Shown here: one piece after another, positions 34,004 to 47,519 of the stretch
Numbering within the stretch: position 1 is the first letter of the stretch
Layout of the letters: each line of letters opens with the position of its first letter
Source of the DNA: Parasponia andersonii
Taxonomy: Eukaryota; Streptophyta; Magnoliopsida; Rosales; Cannabaceae
Direction of reading: 5' to 3'
Assembly: GCA_002914805.1 (NCBI GenBank)
Contig: JXTB01000536.1
Span: 148,694 to 212,693 of the forward strand
DNA: 64,000 nt
Translations under genes and position numbers: made by a program
Notes under the pieces: generated by a model
What the model was told of the DNA's origin: nothing
Databases searched by the model: none
The model's input: only the letters and a program-made list of their open reading frames with translations

Positions 34004-34828
34004 TGTGGGACCCGTTCCTAGATTATATACTTCGTGCACGATTAAGTGGCAAAACAGGTTGCAGGGGGCATGTCGTCCAACACATGTCCAGAAGAACCGC
34101 CTAAAAGCCACACGAGTCGCACGTGATACCGTATGGGCCCGTGGGTTGTCGGAGGCTAGGGCCGAATCCATCCCAGATCCTGGAAGGGTTCGGCCCAATC
34201 TAATTTTTACCTCGATAGCTGGGGTTCAAGAGCCTTGAGAGTCTTCCGCCAGAAGATCATTAGAGGCACCGCGCTGCTCCAGACCCAAACAGGGCATTTA
34301 ATGCATTCCTGGGTAGATGTGTGCATTGGGCAGACCATCCTGACAGAACGGTAGTTTGTTAAAGTCTCGCCCTCGCTAGGCTCAAGCCATAGGGGACGGC
34401 GGAAAGTAGGTCACGATGATGCAAGGGAAATTACAGTAACCATGGCCCGTGATTTCTGGAGTAAATTATGATTAGAAAAGGTACTCAATCCTGGGATTGA
34501 GAACCAGAAGATTCTCAGTTTCAGGACTATATATATGAGCTATGCGTCCCCCTGAGGACATATGCATATACAGAGATATAGGAAAAAGAGATAGATAGAA
34601 ATTTGTAAGCAAGAGAAAAACTTAATCTTTGCTACTAAATCACAGGGGTAAATATCTGACTTAAGCATCAGAGAGTCTTTGCAGGTGGCTACTCCCGCCT
34701 TTTCGATCTGACTTAAAGTCAAAAATACTCTGGGATAACAAGGATACGTGGACAGTTGGTAGATACAGCATCAGTAGTTTATCAGCAGTTCGGAGACGCA
34801 TGGACAGATGATAAAAATTGCACCAACA
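34004..34828 (+). repeat. 3' LTR of element B (825 bp)
   Basis: It matches the 5' LTR throughout, with an additional block of about 40 bases (GGTTCGGCCCAATCTAATTT region, near 34187-34227) and a second short insertion near 34775. It also matches the solo LTR at 35321, which keeps the 40-base block, so the 5' LTR suffered the deletion. Confidence 0.92.
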
Positions 34829-35320
34829 CTACCACCACTGAGTCTATAACAAAAACAAATCAAATACCATAACTTGTAATCGGCTAATAACAGAGACGAG
34901 TATAATTCATGTAGGCCAGGGGATAGAGCCCATGCCGCTCATTTTGATATATAAACTATAGCTTTTTGAGAAAATATACATATATAAGAGGGAAAAGCAG
35001 TATGATGTTTGGTGTTTCAGAAGAAAAAAAAAACTCACTTCTTTTCTTTTGTATCGGATAAAACATTCAATTCGTGTTTTTCATCAAATTTACACAGTGT
35101 CCACATATACGGTCAAAATTTAAGTTTGAATTTGTAAAAAAGAAAAATACATTTTTACCCTTTAAATTAGAATAACATAAATCATTTATTTTTTTTTTTT
35201 TTTAAAAAAAAACCCCACATCAAATTGACACATAGTCCACATATACAGTCAAAATTTAAGTTTGAATTGTAAATAAAAATACGTTTTTACCCTTTAAATT
35301 AGAATAACATAAATCCTTTA
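34829..35320. other. Spacer between element B and the solo LTR, with a direct repeat
   Basis: About 100 bases at 35091-35188 (GTCCACATATACGGTCAAAA to AGAATAACATAAATC) recur at 35233-35314 with few changes, separated by a T-run and an A-run. The solo LTR has inserted at the end of the second copy. No gene is seen. Confidence 0.7.
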
Positions 35321-36147
35321 TGTGGGACCCTTCCCAAATCATACACCACGTGGACGATTAAGTGGAAGAACATGTCACAAACGGGGCCCACCGTCCGACA
35401 GGTGTCGAGAGTGACTAGCTGAAGGTCACGCGAGTCGCACGTGGTACCACATCGGCCATTGGGCTGTCTGAGGTCAGGGCCGAGTCCATCCCAGACCCTA
35501 GATAGACTCGGCCTAGTCCGATTCTTACCTCGACAGCTTGGGATCGGAAGCCCCAAAGGTCTTCCACCAGAATACAATGAAAAGCAACTCAAAACTCCAG
35601 ACCCAGACAAAGCATTTAATGCGATTTTGAGTAGGTGTGCGCAGGGGACAAGCCGTCCTGACAGAACGGCGATTTGTCCAAATCTCGCCCCTCACAGACT
35701 CGAGCCATAGGGGACGGCGGAAACTAGACTACAGCGGTGCAGGGGGAATCACAGTAATCTCGGCCCGTGACCTCTGGAGAAAGTCTTGAGGAAAAATATA
35801 CTCGGTCCTGAGATTAAGAACCAGGAGGTTCACAATCTCAGGACTATATATTTATATGAGCCATGCATCCCCAAAGGAGGCATGTACGCATACAAAAAGA
35901 AACATTTAAAAGTTCATAAGCAAGAAAAGACATACTCATACAGAGAAAAACTGAATCTTTGCTACTCAATCTCAGGGGTAAATATCTGACTTAAGCATCG
36001 GAGAGTCTTTGCAGGTGGCCACCCCCGCCTCTCCGACCCTGCCCGAAGTCAAAAGCTCTTTAGGGTAGCAAGGACACGTGAACAGTTGGAGGATACAACA
36101 CCAGTGATTCAGAAACACGTGGATAGTTGATGAAAACCGCTCCAACA
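35321..36147 (+). mobile_element. Solo LTR of the element B family (827 bp)
   Basis: It opens TGTGGGACCC and ends CCAACA, and matches the LTRs of element B from end to end in the same orientation, including the block missing from the 5' LTR. It is flanked on both sides by CTTTA (35316-35320 and 36148-36152), a perfect 5-bp target duplication. It is therefore a separate insertion later reduced to one LTR by recombination, not a fragment of element B. Confidence 0.93.
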
Positions 36148-38902
36148 CTTTATTTAAAAACAAAAAAAAAAACAAAAGACACGCGCACACATAGAGCAGT
36201 TGCAAAGTGACACTTCCCAATGGGAATTGATGGAGAATGTGGTCGAAATTGAAGGGCGTGGCCACTTTTTAATTCTACTATTTTGTGAACTTTCTTTTTT
36301 TTGGTCATTTTAATTATTTTCCATTATTTAAATTTTTTGAGTTTCAATAACTTTTTTTATTAGTTATGTTTTATGAATTTATAGGGTACAAACAACTTTT
36401 TTCATAAAACTCTGACTTTAATTTGGATCATATATATAGACTTGGTACGATTTGATAGATTAATAGAAACTCGAGATTTTATTTGTTGCATAACAAAATG
36501 TGTGAATATTTTTCTAAAAAATGGTATGAGGTTTTTTTCTAATATAATCCCGACTTTTTTTCTGAAAAAAATATATATAAATCTAATAGTCTTGAAAAAT
36601 ATTTATTTATGTTATGAACTTAACCCAAAAAACAAATAGCAAAGTTACACAACGACGAGGACTAGAACTTCCTCGTCAATTCTTCTATATAATAAAATTT
36701 TCGTCTAAAGTTAAGTGTAAGGCGACTAAAATCTATTGTCTCATTTTGTTGTCTCATTTCCTGTCTCATTCATTTAAAACTAAATACCTCAGCATTTTAT
36801 TTAGTAACCACCATCTTTAAAAAAAAAAATAATTAGTTTAATTACTATTATATTTTATGTTGAGTTGTCCACTTTTAAGTAAACGGGACAATAAATGAGA
36901 TAACAAAATAAAACAGTAAATCTCGATCCACCATAAGGATAACATATATCATTTTTGAGGTATAAACTTTGATTAGAAAGTCTATCTTCTTCGTTATTCA
37001 TTATTTCCCCTAAGAGGATTCAAGATAACTGCCAAATCACGGAAACCGACCAATGCAGACCAGTTCACGCAGTTATAGCATATTTGCGGCTGGTGATTAA
37101 TTAGAAAAATAGTAAATCGAACAGTTCAATTTGATTTACAGATTGAAAAAAAATGAGCTCGATTTCAAACCGTCAATCAAAATAAATTAGTTTTATAAAT
37201 AGTTATATAAATATTATAATGTATACATATTTTGTAGTTTTTATTGCAATATGTACTTATGTATTTTTTTTTATATATGTAATATAAGTTTGATTTTATA
37301 GTTTCTTAAGTTGCATTTGGAAGTTTTTATTGTTATTGTAGCATGTGCTACTATTATTAAGTTATTTTACTTAATATTTATAGTTATGTTATAATTTGTT
37401 TAAGATATTCTATATTTTATTAATTTTACATTTCGATTTAGATTTAACTTAAGTTTCAAAGGAATAAAACTTTTAATTTGATTGTAAGTTTTAAATATGT
37501 CATTTTTTATTTAAATATTTAGACTATATTAAAATTATCTTTTATGTATCATTGTTTAGAATATATTTTAAAAATATATTTTGTTTAATATTTATATTAT
37601 ACAAACTGCAAAATTTGTCCAATCCCCACCGCAAAATATAAATGTAATTTCACCAATTTGAGTTACCCAACAGACCGTATAATTTGATAAATTGATCAAA
37701 TGTAATTTGATTTACAGATACATTTTAGAATCGGCCAAACTGACCATGATTCATAAAAACACCCCAATACCACCAAAAATTTTCAAATTGAGTACTTTAT
37801 CTATAAAAAAAAATAGATAATTATTTCTCAGGAAAATAATCCTTCTTGTGAAAACTTCGATATGCAAATTTATGAATATGATTTCCTGAAATTGGTTTGC
37901 TCGTATAATCGAATCTTCAAATTTGAAAAATAAAAAAATTGTTTCACATATCGTTGAACCAGTTTAATATATCAAATGTCTTAATATGTTGGTAACTTAA
38001 ATAGGTAATGTGAGAGAATTAAAACTCGAAGGTGACTGCTACTATTTGCGTGACTAACTCACCCACCAAATGACCAAATGACAAGTCGCGCACAAGTCAC
38101 TTGATTGGTGAAGGTTTAACTAATGACATTACTTATTACAAAGATAAAAAAAGACAACTCCCATATTCGTCACTACTAATGTTTAAACTCTAGATCTCTC
38201 TAAGATTTAAATTCTTAAACTCACACACGTAGTCCTGGACCAACTGAGCTAATCTCGGTCGGCAGTGACTCTGCTTCCATTTAGGTGAGCAAGTTCTCAA
38301 TGCGAATCACCCGCCGTAGGCCAAGCCCACCAACCAGGTGACTAGGTGACCAAACTTAGTTGACCATGAGTCACTTGGTGGGTGACTCCTGTTAGATATT
38401 CTGCGGTATAAACTTCGCTAGTCCACAAGAATAGAATAAACTAATAGGAATAATCATTCAATCTGCATAATGGCCGTGATTCGAACACATTCTCAACACA
38501 AACAGGATTAAAGTTTTTCGTAGTGCTGGATTCATAAAGTGTATTGACCAATATAGGGGGGAAAGGCCTTCCGCAAATTTTCCTTCAAAACAAATGAAAT
38601 AAAAAGAAAAGAAAGATAATACAATGATATGACTAACAGGTTTTTTGTCCCAAATTAATCTCTCCTCTCTGATAATCATTGGAAGACCTTGAAAGATAAT
38701 CAAAGAAATAGGGCCGAAAGTTCAGTAAAGAGCAAGTTTATTCATGGATCATCCACAACAAAAGTGCACTAGAATAAAACAAAAGATTGGCTGATCAAAT
38801 TTCGATGGAGACCAAAATCGAACAAAACAAAAGGAAACCTGAATGGTTGGAGATGCGACCTACATGATCACCAGAGCCTGAAGTGTGCCAGCCTTCAAGT
38901 GT
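36148..38902. other. AT-rich intergenic DNA downstream of CGS1
   Basis: It includes the 3' untranslated region of CGS1 just left of 38902, a SINE-like repeat (38110-38265) and AT-rich sequence without domains. The block near 38391 resembles 22235-22330 and may be the end of a dispersed repeat. Confidence 0.5.
38110..38265 (-). mobile_element. tRNA-derived SINE-like repeat
   Basis: On the minus strand it reads GATTAGCTCAGTTGGTCC, a near-perfect RNA polymerase III A box, with a weaker B-box-like stretch about 35 bases on. Its 3' part, ATCTTTGTAATAAGTAATGT then ATTAGTTAAAC, matches the tail of the SINE at 47361. The two are therefore probably one family. Target duplications are not clear here. 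Confidence 0.5.
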
Positions 38903-42346
<3,444 letters not shown>

Positions 42347-42900
42347 GGCTGGGGCTGGAGCTTCAGCTTTAACTTTTCTCTCTCTTCTCTGCCTTCTCTG
42401 ATCGAAGAAACGAAATCTATTGTGAAGGATTCTCTATGTGTGGTCTCTGCCTATTCAAATACAAATCTTTAAAACGCAGTTGCTTTGTCGTTTTGTGATT
42501 AGCTTTTTTTGTTTTTCTTTTTCTTTTTGCCCCAAAAAAAATTAGAAAAACGTAAATGTTGTGAACCATGGTTAGGTTTTTTGACTAATCAGAGCTAATC
42601 GCGGTTAATTGTTGGGTTGGCTGGCTACTGACGTGGCGAAATGTGAGAGGTTTTGGAGTTTTATGGGATATCTGAGACGGATTTCACGTCGTTGTGTCGG
42701 TTTCTGTTGTCGTTTGGGATGATTGCTGACGTGGCGTGATCTGGGACACCAAGGGGAACTTATGGTGTGGACCGGTCAATGTAGCGTTAAGCACATTCAG
42801 AAGTGGTCGACATGAATGTAAAGCAACACGAAGTAATAACACCTCGGTCCAAATACCATATAGTCGTTAATAGACGTGGCAAGAGATAATTGTAATAAAA
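42347..42900. other. 5' leader and promoter region of CGS1
   Basis: On the minus strand the leader directly before the start codon is GA-rich (AGAGAAGGCAGAGAAGAGAG). No clear TATA box is seen. The rest shows no coding signal. Confidence 0.5.
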
Positions 42901-43226
42901 ATATTCTAAAGCTTAAATATTCTGTAATTTAAATTCTGAAATTTGTACTTTATAAAATAATATTTTGAAATTAATAATTTTTAAAAATTAATATTCTTAG
43001 TTGATTTTTTGAATAAATTTAACTGATAAAATATAATAATATCTTCAAAATTAAGAAAAACAATAAGGATTAATTTAGTTTTAATCGAGTATATTATTAT
43101 TTTTTGGTTGTTAAAATTAGTCAAAAAGTTTATTCAGGGTATTAATTTTTAGAAATTTTTAATCTCAAGATATTATTTTATAGAGTCCAAATTTCAGGAT
43201 TTAAATTACAGAATATTTTTTTACAG
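42901..43226. repeat. Long hairpin/foldback element, arms about 155 bp
   Basis: The left arm begins near AAATATTCTGTAATTTAAAT and the right arm, read on the minus strand, begins AATATTCTGTAATTTAAATC. Matching continues through TGAAATTTG.ACT.TATAAAA and TTAAAAATTAAT to a small centre near 43068. This is a MITE-like or hairpin-RNA-like structure with no coding capacity. Confidence 0.8.
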
Positions 43227-43825
43227 TTCACCCAACATGATAAAAATCTAAACACAAATACGAGGCAACTAATATATGTGTAACATGTCATGAGACATAT
43301 AACTCATTCTATAAATATATATCATATTATGACCTATTCGACACAATTATATGATTACTTAAATTTAATACGATTATGCATTAATTAATTTAACTAAACA
43401 CATGTGATTATGTTTAAAATTAATTAAAATCATATTTAAAATATTAAAATATTAATAAATGTATCTTATTTGTATCATGTTAATACAACACGAAAACGAC
43501 ATATTTAATTAAATATATTACACGTCATTTTTGGATTAAGTAATTTGATCGAAACATGCCCTTCATTATTCGTATTACATGTATCAACTCAAAATTGATA
43601 CGAAAATTAAATAAGTTACCAAACCCCGTTTATTTTGTATCGTTTTGGAGTCGTATCGTTATGTCGTGTAAAAAATTTTCCTTCCTACTCTAAATCTAAA
43701 AAAGCAAAATATTTGCAATTTTTCCCGATCTTCTCTATTTGCTTGGTATGACATTATTTTTAATTATAAATTTAAATAATATGATCTCATTTTCATATTA
43801 AGTATGTGATGTCATCATTTATACT
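43227..43825. other. AT-rich intergenic DNA
   Basis: No gene, repeat pair or known motif is seen. Confidence 0.4.
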
Positions 43826-44181
43826 ATGTTTGATATAGAGATTTTTTTAGGGATAGAGAGGGGTAGAGGGAGAGTTACAATCCATTATTTGGTAGGAGAA
43901 AAAGAAGAAGTGGAGGAGAGAAGGGCTCCCACCAAAATTAATTGAGAGGGTTGGATAAAAATTAAAGGAAAAAAAGTATGAATTAACAAATTTACCCTCT
44001 AAAATAATTAATTTTAAAAAATAAATTAGATAATATAGTAATTTTATAAATAAATATTCTCTATACTCCAAACCAAATAATTTAAGGAATTTTCACTATT
44101 TTCTCTATCCTTCATATTTCACATCTTTCATAAACTCTCTACCCTTCCTCTTTTCCCTCTCTCCTACCAAAACATAGCCTT
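43826..44181. repeat. MITE-like element with CTATGTTTGG-type ends
   Basis: The left end reads CTATGTTTGATATAGAGA. The right end read on the minus strand is GGCTATGTTTTGGTAGGAGA. Purine-rich left and pyrimidine-rich right flanks complement each other. GGCTATGTTTGGTAGG-like ends occur in plant hAT-type MITEs. I could not find matching target duplications. Confidence 0.45.
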
Positions 44182-44354
44182 GAAGTTCTTTTCTTTTTTT
44201 TTTTTCAAATTTTGAGTGCGTTGCTCGTGTGTTTAACACATTTGAGAATTTATCTATCATGTAAATAACTAAAAATAAAAGATATAAAAACATATTTATA
44301 GTCGCAAACTTAGTGAGATAACTAACTACATCTTTATCACTAATTAAAAAAAGG

Positions 44355-44720
44355 GTTAATAATAGTAATGACTCTTGAATTTTACTTAATATTGTATGAC
44401 TTTGACCCTTAAATTTTTAACTTACATAATAATGACACATGAATTTTGTAATTATTACAGTAATAGTTTTTTTGGTTATAAATTGTTAGTTTTTTAACAA
44501 AAAATAGTCATAGACATAGCATATAATTAGACATTATTTACTTTTATAAGTCAGAATCTTATTCCCAATTATAGTTACCAAACTGCATATATTGTACAAA
44601 TAATTCATTTTTGTTAAAAATCTAATAGTCCGAATGAGAGGGAAAGATTATTACTGCAATAATTACATAAATATTGATTGTTTATTATGTGAGTCAAAAA
44701 TTTAAAATCACATTATTAAT
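44355..44720. repeat. Foldback/MITE-like inverted repeat
   Basis: The left arm has CATAATAATGACACATGAAT and TGTAATTATTACAGTAATAG. The right arm on the minus strand has CACATAATAAACAATCAATA and TGTAATTATTGCAGTAATAA. The arms mirror each other around an AT-rich middle. Confidence 0.55.
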
Positions 44721-45635
44721 CACAATTATCAAATTATAAACTTTTTAATAAATTATTTCTATTAAATATTAGCGCTTAAAAAAAACAATGTTCAAATTTT
44801 CTTTTTCTCTAACAATCAGCCTCTAAGTGTTAAAAAAAAAAAAATCAATATATAAGAGATTGATACGTTATGTAATGTCAGCACCATGTAATCCCATATT
44901 ATTATATATTTATTGGAACGTCACACAATTATTGGCACTGCCATGTTGCCAAGTGGACACTAGGTGTTACTGTTGAGCTACCGGATCGAAGCAAGCTGTG
45001 CCCATCTTGGTTCGTGCAAGAAAATAAAATAGTAGTATTCATTTGTTTTTAATTAAAAAAACTAATAATTATTTCCATTTTGGTAAGATTTGATGGTCCA
45101 CAGTCCAGTCCAGTTCACCAGTTGCTGGTATGTGGTTGGTTCAGTGTCACGCTCATGCCAATTGCTTGGCAACCGAGTCCTATTATTTTTAATACCTTCT
45201 TTTTCCCTTGAATATTATTTTTAATACTTAAGGCGTTATTATTGCCTCTGAAATTTTAATCATGTACCTACGTGAATTGCAAAACAGAACTTTAACATGT
45301 TCCTTTAAAAAATAAATAATAAAAAAGTTTGTATATTTCGTATTAAACTAAAATTATTATAACCCAAATCGGAGATATGAGCGATCCATTTAGACTATCT
45401 AATCATTAATCGCTGATTAAATTATATTTGGCTTTTGGTATTTGTTGTCGTATGTGGCACATTCACAGTATACGATGCTTGATAAAGAGAATGTACGGTC
45501 GGGTTCTTTAAAAATGTTCCGAAATGGAGACTACTTTTAAATGTAAATGTAAACCACTTATCAAGTATGTGGGCAAAATATAAATGTTCGTGTCTCTTTT
45601 GATGATAAGTGGTGCTGATTCCATCATGGTTGGTC

Positions 45636-46087
45636 TGGATCTAGAGGAAATTTGATTTTTTTTATAATATTTTTTCAGAAAAATTGAAAAATTCCAGAAT
45701 TTGAAATAATTCTGAAAAATTCCGGATTTAATTACAAAATACCACTTTTAAAAGTATTTAGAAAAATACTATTTTTTATTGATTCATGAGATACTTAAGG
45801 TAACTAGTCGAGTTACCTGAGGTAACTTGAACAGTTACTTCAAGTAACTGGATTGGTTACTCTAAGTAACCTAACTAGTTACCTCAAGTACCATTGAAAA
45901 ATGCTAAATTTAAAAAAAAAATTGTATTTTTCTAAATATTTTTTAAAAGTATTATTTTTCTAATAATACTTTTAAAAAGTGATATTTTTCTAAATCAATC
46001 CGGGATTTTTCAAAAAAATGAGTCTAGGATTTTTCAATTTTTGGTATCTTGGGCCTGGAATTTTGTAAATAGCCCCTGGATCTATCG
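45636..46087. repeat. Foldback element with a GTAAC/GTTAC palindromic core
   Basis: Outer arms mirror: GGATCTAGAGG at the left, AGATCCAGGGG on the minus strand at the right. Both then run through AAATTGAAAAATTCC-like, TGAAAAATTCCGG-like and CACTTTTAAAAGTAT-like blocks. The centre (45795-45895) packs about ten GTAAC or GTTAC pentamers in alternating orientation, with GTTACTTCAAGTAAC at the middle. No coding capacity is seen. Confidence 0.75.
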
Positions 46088-46135
46088 GAAAGATATTTCG
46101 GCAAATCGACTGTGACTATTCTTAAAAGTGAAAAT

Positions 46136-46540
46136 TACATCTAATACTCGTTTTTAAAACTTATTTCAAAAATACTCGTTTTAAATTTTTCTTTCAAAAT
46201 ACTCATTTTTATGGTCTACATTTTATATGCAAAATATAAATGGTCCATATTTACAATGTAAATTTTATCCATGAGGTACACATTTCATGTGTAAAATATA
46301 AATGGTACATATTTTAAAAAATGTGCTAATTTTCAGTATAAATTTTATTAATGAAATGTAGACCATAGCATACATATAATGTTTAAAATATATACTGTAG
46401 TATACATTTCATATGTAAAACAGTGACGGTCTATATTTTTCTTAAAAAAAGTATAAAAATAGGTATTTATGAAATAAAAATAAAAAACAGATATTTATGA
46501 AAACATGGTTTTAAAAATAGATATTTATAAACTTTTCTCT
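46136..46540. repeat. Second foldback element adjoining the first
   Basis: The left arm has ATACTCGTTTTTAAAACTTA and CAAAATACTCATTTTTATGG. The right arm on the minus strand has ATATCTATTTTTAAAACCAT and CATAAATACCTATTTTTATA. Inner parts GTCTACATTTTATATGCAAA and its mirror also agree. Confidence 0.6.
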
Positions 46541-47360
46541 TCTTAAAATCTCGTATTTTATGGGATGATTGGATCTAAGCCATTGAGGATCTAAGCCATT
46601 GATTTATAGTTTGAGAGCTTGGGGCCTTCTTTGTATATTTATTTTGTAGTATATGCCAGAAAAAGAAGAAAAAAAGTTTGATAGAAGAACTCAAGGCAAG
46701 TGTCAAATTTTAGTCTTTCAATTCATGTTCAATGACAACCATCATGTTTGCCTCATGTAATAGAATTAAAATAGCAATAAGAATCGTAGTAAAATAGAAT
46801 TAGTAAATGAACACGAATGATATTTTATTATTTTAGTTGAAATTAAGAATAATTAAAAAAAATTGAGAATAAATAATAGAATGAAATGAAATGAAATAAA
46901 TCTTATATTGACAAAAATACTACTACATTTAGATATTTTGGTATGCATAAAAAGGAAAAGTTGTTGTTATTGTTATTTATTTATTTTTTATTTTTTCCAA
47001 ATTTTGACTTAGGCGGAATGGTTACTCATTAGTTGGAGAGGAATAACAATAATTCCATTATTTATTGTATATGTTCAAATAATTGTAATTGGAATAAATG
47101 AGAGTAAAAATGAATGATAATAAACTATATGAAAATATGAATTATTATTTGTATTGTGTTGTTTGTTTAAAATGACAAGAAAATTAATCAAAATTGTAAA
47201 GAAAATCATTTCTATGTCTACTTAATTGAATCAGAATGTTATGATTTACTAAGTTGCCCTCTTAAAATTCTCATTTTTTTAATGATTACGCTTACTTCGC
47301 CGTAATCATGATCAAAATAAATAAAGAGAAAAATGAGTAAGAATAAAATAAAAGAATATG
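46541..47360. other. AT-rich intergenic DNA
   Basis: It includes a short GAAAT run near 46875-46895. No gene is seen. Confidence 0.4.
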
Positions 47361-47509
47361 GGCTCACTAAGGCTAGTTCAGTGGGTGAAGTGATGATTAG
47401 ATACTAGGTCAGGAGTTCAACACCTAGGATGCATAAGTTATTTGGTTTTCTTTGTAATAAGTGGATGTTATTAGTTAAACTCCATTTTTTTATTTTAAAA
47501 AAAAAAACT
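47361..47509 (+). mobile_element. tRNA-derived SINE with target duplication
   Basis: It begins with GGCTAGTTCAGTGGG, a degenerate A box, and has AGGAGTTCAACACCTAGG, a degenerate B box, about 45 bases on. It ends in a T-run and A-run. The flanks AAAGAATATG (47351-47360) and AAAGAGTATG (47510-47519) differ by one base. The tail CTTTGTAATAAGT...ATTAGTTAAAC is shared with 38110-38265. Confidence 0.65.
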
Positions 47510-47519
47510 AAAGAGTATG

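Larger units (their letters stand above)
22537..34828 (+). mobile_element. Element B: nearly full-length Tat-lineage Ty3/gypsy retrotransposon
   Basis: It has two LTRs (22537-23289 and 34004-34828), a primer site, gag, protease, reverse transcriptase, RNase H, a second RNase H, integrase, a tandem-repeat region, an antisense coding region and a polypurine tract. Both LTRs begin TGTGGG and end CAACA. The flanks CTATC (22532-22536) and CTACC (34829-34833) differ by one base, which fits a mutated 5-bp target duplication. All reading frames carry stops, many of them TAG where related proteins have Trp or Gln, so the copy is inactive. The dual RNase H and the extra antisense region mark the Tat lineage. 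Confidence 0.9.

Noticed and set aside
38180-38262. Genuine tRNA gene on the minus strand, because of the TAGCTCAGTTGG A box
   Set aside because: The B-box region is too degenerate and no acceptor stem pairs, so it is annotated as SINE-like instead.
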